Assembly: GCA_910574455.1 (NCBI GenBank)
Contig: CAJSYZ010000006.1
Span: forward strand, 1,439,376-1,503,375
From: Trichaptum fuscoviolaceum
Taxonomy: Eukaryota; Basidiomycota; Agaricomycetes; Hymenochaetales; Trichaptaceae
Length of the DNA: 64,000 nt
Direction of reading: 5' to 3'
A model generated the notes under the pieces. The model had not been told where the DNA came from. It made no database searches and saw only the letters and a program-made list of their open reading frames with translations. Of the stretch, positions 11,177-23,297 are shown piece after piece; within the stretch, counting starts at the first letter, position 1, and each line of letters opens with the position of its first letter. Position numbers and translations under genes: made by a program.

Positions 11177-14100
11177 ATGGAGAACGGGGAGGGCGGCACC
11201 TTGAGCTCGCCGTCGAAGGCGACTATGCCGACGTCGGAGAACGGTAACGGAGTGTCTGCCAATGCGTCGACTGTAGCAGCAACGAGCGACAGTGGAAGCA
11301 GCGCCGCCAGCCATCGTGATCTACTACCTCAGCATCTGGCGGGCGTGGCGAACGGCGATGGGAGCGCGAATTCAAGTACTGGGACTGCTACGGCGCCTGC
11401 TCACGGACCTCCAACAACAGCACCGAGCACACCAGGTGCCCCGGGCTCAATGGGACCTCCACCGCTACCACACTATCATATGTCCAGCCCTGCGGTGATA
11501 CCTCCTGCGTAAGTTCCAAACTGGACCTATGTCTGCTTTCCTATTCCTCTGTCTCTGTCTTTTGTTCGATTTTGGGGCACTGCCCGAATCTTGTTTCATT
11601 TCTCAGAGAGATCAGAGGTTCCAAAACTAACACGTGGTTATCATGCTCTCTCACAGACAAATCCGCTCGAGAATAACTGTAGTATGCGCCGAGGTACGAA
11701 GTTCATTATGCTCCAAGCTTCTGAAGCTAATGTTATGATATATTCTCTTCGCCCCCTATAGTGCAAGCGCCTTAAGCTTAAATGCGACCGCCGTATGCCT
11801 TGCGGCTCATGTTCGAAGAGAGACACGATAGCTCGATGCATTTATTCCCCGGCTGCAGCGGAGAAAGTGTACGTCCGCGGTTTTGTTTTCGAAACTTCAC
11901 ATTCGTGTTCTTCGCATTCCCTTTCGCGTACTTGCACACATCCTCTCCCCGCTACGCCCATCATCTTCATCTTCTTCGCGAGTCGAGCGATTCCACGCGT
12001 TTAATGAGGTTTGGTGAAAGAAGATTGACAAGTGGCTGACGCGTCCCCTCTTGTCTGATTTTAAACAGGGATGTGCAGTCGATACATAACCGACTGCTTG
12101 TCGTTGAAGGGAACATGGCCAACCTTCCCACTATGCTGGCTAACACCGTCGCAGCGAATATAAATAGCAGCCTTGCGAACTCCGCGGCGTCGACGCCATT
12201 GCCTTCAAGTTCAACGCTTCCTTCCAGTATCCTGGGTTCGACTACCGGCAACACACCCTCGCGACTACAGTCGTACTCGAACATGAACATTGGTCTGGGC
12301 ATACGCTTGGACAGCAGTGTGGGAGCCGGTCCTGGGCCGAGCACAAGACGAGCGCGCATCTTGGCTCGCGATGCACGTGGTGCGAGTGTTGTCGTCAATC
12401 TCGACGGCGTAACGGGCTTATGGATGGGAGAGCTTGAATCTGAACTCGGAAGAGACAGCTCAGCGCCGGCATCATCAAATGTCAAAAGGTCCAACACCGC
12501 TACGCATTTAACGCCAATCGACCGTCGCACATCAGCCCCATATGTTCCACAGCTTGTCTTGCATAACCATGCAGCTCCCCCGGAAAGCCCCGCAATCGTG
12601 CTTTCTCGACATCTTGGCTTCAATGTATCTTTTGCTGCTGCCGATCCTGTCCCCCTTGGTCTAAATGGCGATGACGTATCGTCTGAGGATACATACGCTG
12701 CACTGATCTCTCAGCTTACATTTCGATTACCTACGGAACAGCTCAGGGGAGAACTCATGCATAGATTACAGGAAACTCTTGCGGCATGCGGCGCTCCAAG
12801 TTTGCCCTCTAAATGGTTCCGCGGTCGCATCGAGAGTTTATTTTCAAAGGGAAAGGGAAGTAATACTGGATCCGTGCCTGGATTGAACTCGCCAGATGTC
12901 CCGACCCTCAGTCTCGTGGCTGTAGCGGCTGCTGCATTCGCTATTGGAGCTTCATCGCTCTTAGAAGAGCGCGAAAACGATTCTCAGCCTACCCCTACGA
13001 ACTCCAGTGCTTCAGGTACGCCGATTTACGGCTCCGATATTTTCGACAAGGATAGGCGGATGGCGTCGGTCCTGCCAGTTCCTTCGCCCTCTCCTGGAGT
13101 AGCAAGCAGTCCGGAGATTCACCCATCGACCCCGCGGTCACTATATCGGCTTGCACGGCTTGCACTAGAACTTCACATAGAACGGCACGGCCAAGCCTCT
13201 TATGATCCAGAGTTCATCTACGCGTATGTTCTCAGTGCTCGATATTTATTACTGGCGAAGTCAAGAGCAAATCGTCCAGCTCGACCAAACGCGGACCCGT
13301 GCCTACCACCGGAAATACCACCACTAGTCGGAGAACTCGTATGGCATGCACGTATTATGGGTCTTGGAGTGGATCCGGATGACTTTGAAGAAGGTAGCCC
13401 TCCCGATCCAATTGCCCCTAGTTTATCGTCGTCGTTCAGTGCTATTACTGGTATGCTGCCTGTTTCTTCGGTAGCTAGCTCGTACAGCGGAAGGAGCGGA
13501 GGCGGCAGCGAAAGGAGCAGGGGGACAGACAGAAGAGTGAAGAGGGAGGAGGGCGAACAAGGTCCCTTCGGCTCCGGCACGGGACGGCAAGGAAGCATGA
13601 CGCCGTTCATGAAGGAGATTAGGAGGCGCCTGTGGTGGGAAGTCTTGTGGCTTGACCTGTAAGCTTCTCTGCATCACGTTGTTATCATCCGTTGACCTCC
13701 CTTGAAAATAGCCTTGTGACTGAATATCATGGGCACAACCCATCGATTTCCGCGGAAGAGTACAACACCAGACTACCCTCTGATGTCGACGACGACGGGT
13801 TTGACCCCTCTTCGACTTCTCTCCCCCCTCCATCAGACAAATCGAACATCAGCTTCTTCATTGTGAAGTGCCGGTTAGTTCATTAATATCACAGATTACT
13901 CTACGTGCTAACCGGATTTGTCCTGTGGACCTTTCCGTCCGTACAATCTTTCCCCTTTCCAGATTATACGAGTTTCTCAGACACATTCACGTTCGGAAGT
14001 CGAGAGAAGTGAGAGCGGTATCTGCTGACGGGATTGAAGATGCAGATTTCGTTACTGCGCGTGCACTGGCGAATGAGCTCACACTCTGGTTGGATAGCAT

Positions 14101-15887
14101 CCCCGAGAAGTTCAAGGTTGCAGATGTCGACGAGCTAACCTCACCAGTACTGCCAGAAACCCCACCCATGGCTTCGCTGCTTCCGATTCCAGGTTCTGCA
14201 CCCGCAGCCCCACCTTCTGAACCGTCTCCATCTACCTTCCTATCACCAGCGCCTTCGATAGCCTCTCCCATGCTCCTCATGCAACGCTGTGAATTCCTCA
14301 TGATCACTCAGCACTTGATCACGAAGTTATTCTTACCTAGGCCGCGCATTACAGGTACGAATAACGGTGATCGGCCCCCCGACAAGAATGCTCGACCTGG
14401 ACCTCAGCTTTCAGGACTCTTCGGCATTGAGCCTGCCCTTGTTGTGGTTAGTGCTGCTCAAGTGCTGCATGACACGTATCTCCGAACCCGAACCACGCAA
14501 AGTACTTTTTATCGGGTCAGTTTCCCCCGGCTAGTATTTGATGCAGCTGTTGTCCTCGCGTACATTGCTATACAGCAGCCATTGTACACTGCAGGGTCTG
14601 TTCTTGATGCGGTTCAGGTGGCTTTGAGGCTTCTCCGTCAGTTCTCTGGGTCAGGTGAAGCGAATTCAACAGAGAGCAACCCCAGCGAGGCTGTGATGGT
14701 CGTAGAGAAACTACTGGAGAAGGCCAAAGCTTCCCATCGTCGCAGCAACCCGATTGTCTCCGGTATGAAGCGCAAGCATGAGGAAGTAGACGATGGCGCT
14801 TCAGATGCATTCCGGAAAGACTTTCGTTTGCCATTTGCTGGAGCCGGTGTTGTTAATACAGAAGTCCCTTCGACCACTGAGGAGCCATCTATGGAAACTG
14901 ACGAGATTGTTTTTATGCCACCCACAAGCCACCGTTCGGATACATCTGGGCACGCAAGCTCCAAGGCGCGGTACTCTGCCGCTGGCGAATCCAGGCCATC
15001 TACGACGTGGCCCCCGACGTCTGGTGAGGCGAGGCAGGGGGTGTCGAAGCATAGGAATTCCATCCCGACGTACTCGGTTCGTAATAGGTCAGGAACAAGT
15101 AGGATGGGAGGGGATGAATCTGGCAGATCGCGCACGGGCTCCATTTCGAGCCGCCAATCGACACACACAGCGCCGATGTCCGGTCAACCATCTGTCGTAC
15201 CCCGACCCCAACCGCAGGTGCAACATAGCGATCCTTCTGCGTCCATGTATCATGGTCCAACGGGACCAGTTCCTCCTCAGCACTTCCGCCCGCCCGAAAA
15301 TCCACCTTCTGAAGTCTTGCACACCCCACGGCCAGACAGTTCATATTCTGTTACGCCGAGTATGAGTTATCCACAGCAGTTTACACCAGTCCAAACGTCC
15401 CCCACCCATCCGTACGAGTATTATAGACCTCCTTCTTCAACATATCCTCAACCTTCTCCTCATCACCCATCAACATATGAGACTGCGATGGGGAGCCACA
15501 CTTCTTTACCAGGTCTGTCTGATTCTTTGACGCCTTTGCTGTAAGAACGTGCTAATTTTGCTTTGATATTTCATCGATTTAGACTTGAGTACGCCGGGTC
15601 ATGGCATTCCAGAGTCTCCGCAGGAACGTCACTTCAGAAATTCCATAGAACACTCGACAGTTGGGATGCAGCCTTTACCCGGCTCTAGCACGAACGCGCA
15701 ATCGTTCCATTCCCATGGTCTTGGGTTAGACCAACCACTCATGCAACCTCAGCCTCCTCCTCCGCCGGAACCTCATCCTCAACCTCCACGACAAGATCAT
15801 AGCTGGACCGAACCTGTTCAAATTCATGGCCCACAACCCCAACAACAGCATTGGGATGGAACATATCCTTATTGGCATAACGAATAA
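11177..15887 (+). CDS. Zn(II)2Cys6 fungal transcription factor
   Basis: Nuclear DNA-binding regulator of 1360 aa built from seven exons: 11177-11508, 11657-11693, 11762-11868, 12069-13658, 13712-13873, 13963-15512, 15583-15887. The binuclear zinc cluster spans the exon 2/3 junction: VVCAEC then KRLKLKCDRRMPCGSC and C-IYSP, the usual six cysteines. A short linker and a heptad-like stretch (VDVQSIHNRLLVVEGNM) follow. The central fungal-specific transcription factor domain includes RRRLWWEVLWLDL and the TEYHGHNPSI/NTRLPSDVDDD stretch typical of that domain. The C-terminal third is rich in Pro, Ser and Gln, probably an activation region. Exon 2 is only 37 bp. Target genes cannot be told from the sequence. 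Confidence 0.88.
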
Positions 15888-16683
15888 GCTCGGCCATTTT
15901 ACACGCTCGTCTCATTTTCTCAATCATCATCGTCATCATTATCATCATCATCCCCCTATTCGTTCGCCTTCAGTCATCGTTGCTATCTGCAAGCTCCTTG
16001 TTGTGTTTTGACTTTCTCTCTCTCTCTCTCTTGTTGTTCTTGTAGCATTCTTGCTCGATCTGTCTCAGTCATGTTTCGGTGTTTTCTTTGTTATGTCTCA
16101 GCTGCAGATTATGTGGAATATGGATAGAAAAACACCTTGCTCTGGCTAAGTATTGTGATACATAGTGTGATACCCAAGCACGGAATTCTGGGAAGTCTGG
16201 GAAGTATCAATTAGTGGCATAAAAAGTTTATTTTGCTGAAAAGTTCACTGCATTCTGACACACTTTCAACTACTCACACATCTATTGTATACAAGATGGC
16301 ACCATCTACATAGTGCTTCTTTAATAAGCCGTCCCTAGTGGACGTTATAAACTACCAGAGCAATTTGGAAAAGATACAGACATGAAGATCGTTACGCGTC
16401 ATAGCAAGAGGGAGGACAAGAAAGCCAATGCGATGGTATAGTCCATGTATGTATAGTATAGGGGATTTTGGATGTGAACCGAACAACCACAAGACGAGAA
16501 GATCATTGAAGATATAAAACAAGCCTGCAAGAGGTGATGACAAATCAGAGGGTCCAGAGTACGAGATAGTCACGATAGTTAACGAATAACATGAGTCTTA
16601 AACTTCTGGGCGGGAAAAGATAGCGCTGAGTGAGAATAAATAAATTTACAACAAGGAATTCGGGAAAGGGGGTCATCGTCAGA
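15888..16683. other. Convergent intergenic region with simple repeats
   Basis: 3' flanks of two convergent genes. Contains an imperfect TCATCATC-type run near 15920-15953 and a CT dinucleotide run at about 16013-16031. No gene is supported. Confidence 0.45.
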
Positions 16684-18515
16684 TCACATGAAGAGGGGGA
16701 CGAGAAGACGCGGCGGAATGGTCGAATCACCGTCTTGTCGGCGCTCAGGAGAGCTTCGGCGATCCGTACTATGGCTTCGGCTTCTCTGAGCTGTGTTCGA
16801 CGATGAAGACGGTTCGTGGTCATCGTTGTCTTCGTGTCCCTCCGGCATCTCCTCGCCTTCGCCTTCATCTCTCGCAGCGCTAGGCCCGGCTTCGTCTGCC
16901 GGACTCTCGAACGCAGGCGGTGGGTCTAGCGCAAGCTCCAAGCGCGAGTTCTGTGCATGCTCAATCGCATCCCGGCCGTACGGCACACCGAACCTGCCCA
17001 AGCTCTCTCGGGACGAGATAAGCTTGATCTGCTCCGGGGTCGGCCCGCCACGCGGGTAGCGGATCTCCGTGCGCATCAACGTATGTGATAGAGGGGCGGA
17101 GATCGAAATGCTATTGATCGAGAGTGCGGAAGGGGAGGTGAGGTTTGGCCGAGAGGGAGTAGACCGCAGTGTAGTTGTGGACCGCTGACGCGAGAGCGTG
17201 CGGAAGGGCACGCTGAATGTCGACCCAGATCCCATGCCAGACTGCGACGAGCGGTGGCGAACGTGGCGAGTCGTAGTCGACGTCCGAGCGTCAGGCGGTG
17301 ATGAGGATAGATTAGAACTACGAGGCTCTTCGGATAACGGAGGTTGTGTACTTGAGTTCGCTCCGTTTGACGAGCCACCGAGGTTGAAGAGATTGAACCC
17401 TCGGAAGACAGACCGCCGATTAGCAGTGTTCGCATTCGCTGACGCTTGTGATGCTGTCGTAAAACCCGACGAATGCTCGCTCGAAGGTTCAGGAGAACTG
17501 GAGAGACCAGGTGGATTTTGGATCGCATTATGGCCTTGCTCCGTCTCGTAGTCAGGCGGTGACTCCGAGGGAACCTCAGATAGTGGTCGTGTAGAATCTG
17601 CAGAGTCTGCTGAATCCCTAGAATACTCCGACTCTCGTGTCAAAACATTCTCCATCGTGTGAGTACGAGGCATCAATTCAGCTGTCGAGCTGTCCGCCTC
17701 ATTCACATGTATAGCTGATGCACGACGTGATGTTTCGCTCATGAGAGAGAGATTCTGCGTCGAAGCTGGAATTGGTGCAGGATTATAGATGGCAGACTCC
17801 CGCATGATTACCGACTGCTGCTCAGACATATCATCATCTGCATCTTCCGCCTCGCGCGCTTCTGCAATGGCATCTGAGGCATCTTCCATTTCCTCTGGCC
17901 CACTGAAAAAGAGTAAGAAAAGGATAGGATGCACAAGGAACGAACTCACCGAAAGATAACCAATTCTTGGTCCCCTGGCTCCTTCATGTATACAGGCAGA
18001 GACGTCACAGACATCTGACTTGGCGTTCGCCTCGTTCGTCTGCCGGCACGAACAGGTCGTGTTGTCGCCGTGGTCGTCGTTGTGGTCCGGCCTGCATTGG
18101 TCGCACCCGCCAGCTGTGTCGCCGTTATTTCCCTCGTTGTCGTTGCCGGTGCGTTCCGAGAACGACTCGCCATGCCCCATAGTCGGCTCAGCACATTCGT
18201 GCGCGTCCACATCAATACGAAAACACCGAGCAAGACGAGCACGACGACGACAGCCGGTATCTGTGAGCGCATTCAGACACATACAGCAAGAAAGAAATGA
18301 GAACATACCCAGACTTGAGGAGCAATTCCACCTGAGCTCGTGGTGTTCACCGTGTTGTTGTCCCCGCCATCATCAGCCTGGGGGTGCAACTGCGTTTGCC
18401 GCCGTGTGATGTGTGGCCAGTTCACGTTGAACACAATCGGCGCCGCGCTTGTCGTTGGCACTCCTACGACGAGGCTCGCCACTGCGCAGAAACTCGACCT
18501 GCATCTTGGCATCAT
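16684..18515 (-). CDS. Single-pass membrane protein with long acidic/Ser-rich cytosolic tail, function unknown
   Basis: Three exons on the minus strand (18515-18309, 18260-17950, 17902-16684) encode 578 aa. The N-terminus has a signal-peptide-like stretch (CAVASLVVGVPTTSAAP) and a short lumenal or extracellular part with a glycosylation-type NNT. One strong membrane helix at the start of exon 2 (IPAVVVVLVLLGVFVLMW) is followed by Arg/Thr-rich juxtamembrane sequence. The remaining ~400 residues are low complexity, rich in Ser, Glu, Asp and Pro, with a PPDYE motif (PY-like, possible WW-domain ligand) and a more ordered segment around EIRYPRGGPTPEQIKLISSR. This layout resembles fungal signalling or Rsp5-adaptor membrane proteins, but I do not recognise a named family. 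Confidence 0.72.
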
Positions 18516-18987
18516 GGTATGAAGGAAAAAGGAGCACCGGCGCGATAAGCTTCAGAACCTCCTTTACTCGCTTGTACTCGGAAGCTCGCCAGATCCGCTC
18601 AACCTAAGCTAACCAAATTGCTTCCGTCGATTGAGAGATACGACAACTTTCGTCGAGCTCACTGTCAGAGGCTCGTAGGGGACTATGTAGAGAGTGAGGA
18701 GATGTACGACGCCGGCCCCAGCGTTCTTTGTGTGATGATGGTAAGCCACTTGTTGGCTGTGCTAAACCTGGCCCCCGCCTTACGCCGATTATATTACTCC
18801 ATTCCATCTCGCCGACTTTCACGGTCTAAGAGACATTACGAATCCTTTGCATTTAATCTACATATTGATAATGATTTTATGTACAGATTGGCGAGTATTG
18901 CTATGCGCATTCTCGGCGATATCATTCCTCTTGAAAGTTAAGCAAATTTCCTCATAACTCTGGAAAGTACAAAGAAAAGTGGATTCG
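18516..18987. promoter_or_regulatory. Spacer between the membrane-protein gene and the hydrolase gene
   Basis: The two minus-strand genes are separated by 472 bp. It should hold the promoter of the membrane-protein gene and the terminator of the hydrolase. No discrete site is evident. Confidence 0.4.
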
Positions 18988-20893
18988 TCATAATCTCGCA
19001 GGTATGCCGAAGAGCCCCTCGGTAAAGAACATGTATGCGGCGTCGGCTGTAAAGTTAGATCAGTCTTGGCTCGTGGTAATAATGATGACGAAAAGGCGAA
19101 CCTAGTTCCTCTGGGGCCTCCTGCACAATCTATGTAAAAACACGTTAGTATCTCAGGAACGGAGCATCACGGACAGCGGACAGGCGCGTACCAAGTGACC
19201 AGAATCCGGGATTATAACATTTGTCGCATTCTCTCGCCGACGCGAGACGATATCGACTAAAGCCTCAGCGGAACCAGCCCTGCAGATGAAGGAGAGTGAG
19301 CAATGTGACAAATCCATACTAAAACAATATCTTTGCGGACGCACACTGGATTCTTGCCTGCGAGCACCCAGTGCAGCTTGACATCTTTGTCGAGATATTT
19401 TAGGCGTTCGTATGTCTCCTGCCCTGTCTGGTTCTCAAAAAACATCATTGCTTCCTGTTTCCCAGTAGATTTAGCAACTTCACTTGACCGTGTCCAATCA
19501 GTTGCGACGTACTGTTAGACCTGGCATCTTCAGCCGCACTACGGGTTTCCCATTCTTGACATCAGAATACAGCCCGAAGTCGATGTAGATATCCAGGGAC
19601 GCCGGATCCCAGGCCGCGAAGAACGGAGTCTTGCTGAACAGCCTTCGCGCCTCGTCACTGCAACAAATTAGAAGGATAACCGGCTCTGTGTAAAACATCC
19701 GGGCTCACCGACTGCTCCATTCGTCTCGTCTTGATACTGCGCCTTTAGTCATGACAGAAATAGCTGCATCTCGGGATGTTACTGGTGACGGAACGACCGG
19801 ATCGACGAGCAGAAGACTTTTATATAGTTTTGGCGCGTGTGTGGCTGAATATAATCTGGTAAGCTTGGTTATTAGCGCAGGTAGGCTAACACGTTGCTTA
19901 TGCACATACACAGTGCATCCACCGAACGAATGTCCGACGCCTACTATTGTCCGGCCGGAGAAGCCAGACGCGAGCCTTTCAGTCGACACAGACTCCGGGA
20001 GACGTGGAAGGTGTACGGGCAGCTCTGCGCTCTCTGTAATATCCGATGGCAGGTAGTACCGGAGGAAATGAAGGATGTCGCGCGTGTTATCACACCAATC
20101 GTCTGTGCGGATCTATAGTTCATCCGAAGTCCAGCAAGTCAAGAAAAAAATGACCTTACACAGAAACCCTAGATCGTTTTTGTTGACGAGCGCTGCGTCG
20201 CCGGTGGTAACAGCCTCAAATGCCCATATATCGTCGATAGAGACTGAGCTGCTTGTTAACTTTGACGTAAGGTGTGCGAGGAACGGCTCGAAGATCTGAA
20301 AGGGAAACCCGATATTAGCTCAGAACGGTACGCAAACACACATACGGATAGAGTAGATGAATACTCACTTCCTTTGGAAACCCATTGGCATGAAATAGTA
20401 GCAGCGTTAAGCTCTTACGTCCTTTTCCAGCTGGGCTCTTTCGCCTGTACCGATTGATACAATTCCAGAGCAACCGTTGTTCGTGCAGGTCGGGGGGAAT
20501 CTCACCACGCATTTGACTCGTCTTCTTCGTCACGACTAAGTCAAACAGACGCTTATTCCGCTCTGTCCGCTGCTCCTTCGTGCTGTCCGAAGGCAGCGGT
20601 TGCCTGAGGTCCTCCGGCAGGGTAATAGCAGGTGTCGTGCGCGGATATGCTGCGGGGATCAAGTGCGTCGTGAGTGTGTACTCATCCGAGAAAGAGCCAC
20701 CTCTGGCTACCCGGTCCTGCGCTTCCTTAGGTAGAGAAGGTGGATAGAGCATGAGATAGCTTGGAGGTTCGCGTAGTGGGAGCAGCGGGCGCGGTTGAAT
20801 GGGCTTGTAAGAGTGCGGCTTAACAGAACGGAGTTCGATGCTCGGTAGCTTCTTTCGACGCGCCGAGTCCTGACTACTCGCACTTTTCGACAT
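18988..20893 (-). CDS. Alpha/beta hydrolase with C-terminal peroxisomal signal
   Basis: Nine exons on the minus strand: 20893-20369, 20295-20160, 20102-19910, 19855-19709, 19657-19513, 19454-19345, 19279-19192, 19129-19102, 19046-18988; 476 aa. Nucleophile elbow GHSFGG (Ser about 279) and a late histidine in PDSGHLV fit a Ser-His hydrolase fold; the acid is probably in the segment around LVDPVV or beyond. The last residues are ARL, which fits the PTS1 consensus, and the architecture resembles yeast peroxisomal lipase LPX1 and related fungal hydrolases (family knowledge). Peroxisomal lipid or ester hydrolysis is an inference. Exon 8 is 28 bp. The exon 2/3 and 6/7 junctions were chosen because they alone keep the conserved DW and SAEALV segments in frame. 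Confidence 0.8.
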
Positions 20894-21394
20894 ATTATCT
20901 ATTTTTTTGAAGACTCAGAGGGAAGTGGACGGGGGAGAAGTGCAAGTTCGGTTAGGTCTGTAAATCCGGTTATTGGCCATACCGACAGTGGCGGGTTCCG
21001 ATCCCAGTTGAAACTCCTTTTTCGCTTATTGAAATCCTTTCTGTCACTTAATGTCTCTGGACAAGCCTAAAGTGGGTTAAAGTGCAGGTAAGTACATACA
21101 TGTAAGTACGTAAATCAAGTCGTCAAATAAAAGCACTAATGAACCCAAATAAAGGTCGAAAGATACATAAGTAAAAAATGGTTCTCCGAGTAATAATTTC
21201 AATTCCAAAATGTGCCGTCGCAAGCCCCCAGCTTGTGACTGGACAGATGTTTATTATACAACGTCAGAGGTCCAGTTGACTTGAGGACAAGACTCTCCCG
21301 AAGCAACTTGAACGTCCTTAGACTCTTAGAGTCAACTTGAACGTCCTTAGACTCTTAGAGTCAACTCATTTCAAAATTAAGTACAAATCTTGAA
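20894..21394. other. Hydrolase promoter and flank of repeated module
   Basis: Upstream region of the hydrolase gene. At 21304-21361 a 29-bp unit starting CAACTTGAACGTCC is repeated exactly twice in tandem. No gene is seen. Confidence 0.45.
21304..21361 (+). repeat. 29-bp unit, two exact tandem copies
   Basis: 21304-21332 and 21333-21361 are identical, and a partial third copy (CAACT) follows. It directly abuts the region next to the 1-kb module copy B. Confidence 0.85.
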
Positions 21395-22470
21395 CTATAC
21401 TATAGCTGCATGGGAACTTCAGCCTGAGGGTCGTTGGATCAATCCTCGTCCAAGCCATCGCATTCGAGAAGGCGGGGAAAGCACTCAAAGTGGTTGATAT
21501 TTCAGCCTTGACTGTTGCGCATTGGGTGGCTGAATGAGGTGGCGGGCATCGGCATTTGTTTTCGTTCCACCGATCTTGGATCCCCGAGCTCACCGTGGTT
21601 CGCCCAGAACAAAACAACCAGCCCAAAGCATCTGTTTGTTCGGCGCAAACTCAGAGGCTATAAAGGAGTACCACGCTGGTCGTTGAAGCCCCACCCCCTC
21701 TTGACGTCCCACTTCCACCACCGTCGACTTCTAGTTCACCGACCGGCATGCATATGCAGCATCATCCGCCTTCGCCGAAGACGCCTTACGAGTAGTAGTC
21801 CCATCGATTCCCGACATCCGTGCTCTCGTACTCTCCCGTAGGGCCTACATTATTTCCTGGGTACTTCACGCGTCATGTCTGTACGCCGTCATGGTAGCAC
21901 TGGCAATGCCGCCCTCTGTACTGTGGAACGCATGACGGAAGACGGCTGCCGGTCCCCTGCATCGAGCAGGGTAACATACCCGATCGACGGCCACCCCGTA
22001 CTCCCAAGCCGCGTCTGCATGCCCGGCTTCGTGGAAGTGCAGTGTGCCGAACTTCCTGTGCGAAGCGGTCTCTGCGGCGGGGAAACATGCGTAGATTTAG
22101 GTAGAATTAGTGTTCTGGATGGCGGTGATGCGAGTCCAATTCTCGCTATCGGGAGGTTTTTCGCGCCTAGCAAGGTCCAAACGGGTCTAAACTTGGGTGT
22201 CGGTTATCCCCCCAAGGCTTGCGCGTTTTTTCCTCACCATCCTGCCTTCGATGGCCAGAACTTTTTTTTTGCGGTGACAAAGAAACAAAACCCACCACCG
22301 CATCTTATTCGTGTGATTGTGAGAGTGAAAAGCGGCTAACACAGCCAAACTTAAGATGGGAAGTGTGCGATTCAGAACGTAGTCTGCAGTTGCCTGGTTT
22401 CTTGTGTAGTGCGAAGTCTGGATCGCAATGGTCGGGAAATGGTGTAGAAACCATTCGTCACACGGATAGT
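21395..22470 (-). repeat. 1-kb repeated module, copy B (inverted)
   Basis: Reverse-complement counterpart of 1310-2344, about 19 kb away. On the + strand it shows a TATAAAGG box near 21659 and an open frame from 21875 matching copy A's minus-strand frame, so the frame has been kept in both copies for at least ~150 codons. Its right end abuts the truncated IRE1 copy, so here the module lies inside duplicated IRE1 sequence, whereas copy A lies about 500 bp upstream of the intact IRE1. Confidence 0.7.
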
Positions 22471-22475
22471 AGTGG

Positions 22476-22856
22476 CAACGAGGGGTCATGCTCTGCATGT
22501 TCGGTGTGCACAAGCGGCAGCAATGCGGCGGCCCGGGGTGAAGAACTTGGTAACGCAGAAGGCATGGACCATAGAATCTGGCCTGATGTTCGGTTCAAAG
22601 CGTGAAACTTGCCATCAACAGAGGCAACGAGACAGATATCTAGGAGTTCGAGATTGTCCTCGGGAGCTCCGCCATGAGAGGACTGTACGGGGGGTAAAAT
22701 GCGATATTGGTCTTCGACATTCCTACGAGCAATTGAGATACTCCGTTCCTGTAAGCCACCTCGCACAGCAAGACCATCCGCCAAACATGATCCTGCGAGT
22801 AGTATGAGCGTCGAAAGCGAGCTCAGCGAGCTAGTTATGCGAGAAAAAGGTGCCAT
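22476..22856 (-). pseudogene. Truncated duplicate of IRE1 (first ~125 codons)
   Basis: Reading minus strand from 22856, the product matches the IRE1 signal peptide and start of the lumenal domain with a few substitutions (for example LVLL to LILL and RRIS to RSIS) and a two-residue insertion near SSSP. Similarity stops at the equivalent of DPSL, where the repeated module begins. No kinase, membrane segment or RNase remains, so it cannot act as a sensor, although a short secreted peptide could still be made. Confidence 0.88.
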
Positions 22857-23106
22857 GGAGGGTCATCACTGAGGTGTTTCGAAGGGTGTCCACCGCCTTC
22901 CAAATCGTCACGACGGTTGCTCTACTCAATCTCGAGTACAGCTCGTGAGCAGTCGAATATTTCTCAATTAGTATGAGATGAAGAAAGAGCGAGTGCCTAT
23001 GTGGGAAGAGTAAAAGCTATTGCAGGCTTCAGTGGAAGAAACAATGGCAAAAGACTCAGAAACCCCTGAGTAATTGAAGTGACAGACGATCATTATTACT
23101 ACTAGT
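22857..23106 (-). promoter_or_regulatory. Duplicated IRE1 promoter fragment
   Basis: Matches about 2597-2856, diverged but clearly alignable. It is most similar in the ~100 bp nearest the ATG and ends at the ACTAGTAGTAATAATG word also found upstream of the intact gene. Promoter and start codon therefore moved together. Confidence 0.75.
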
Positions 23107-23297
23107 GAATGAAGAGCCTCTACCTGTCGCCAGAGACCTGCCCATGCATCGCCGACTGGTCTGGGATGAGCTAGGCGATGTCGATGTCGAGATTCCGCAC
23201 ACTTATGGACTCTTCCAAGCCTCCTCGTCGTTTTTTTTCCGGAAGCCGACATGATTACCGTCATTCATCTTTATCAACCAACAGGTAGACGTAGAAT

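Noticed and set aside
16684..18306. 540-codon unspliced version of the membrane-protein gene
   Set aside because: It reads through two introns and loses the signal peptide and membrane helix that the spliced model provides.
20975..21005. tRNA-like B-box GGGTTCCGATCCC
   Set aside because: An extra base breaks the T-loop consensus and no acceptor or anticodon stems could be folded around it.
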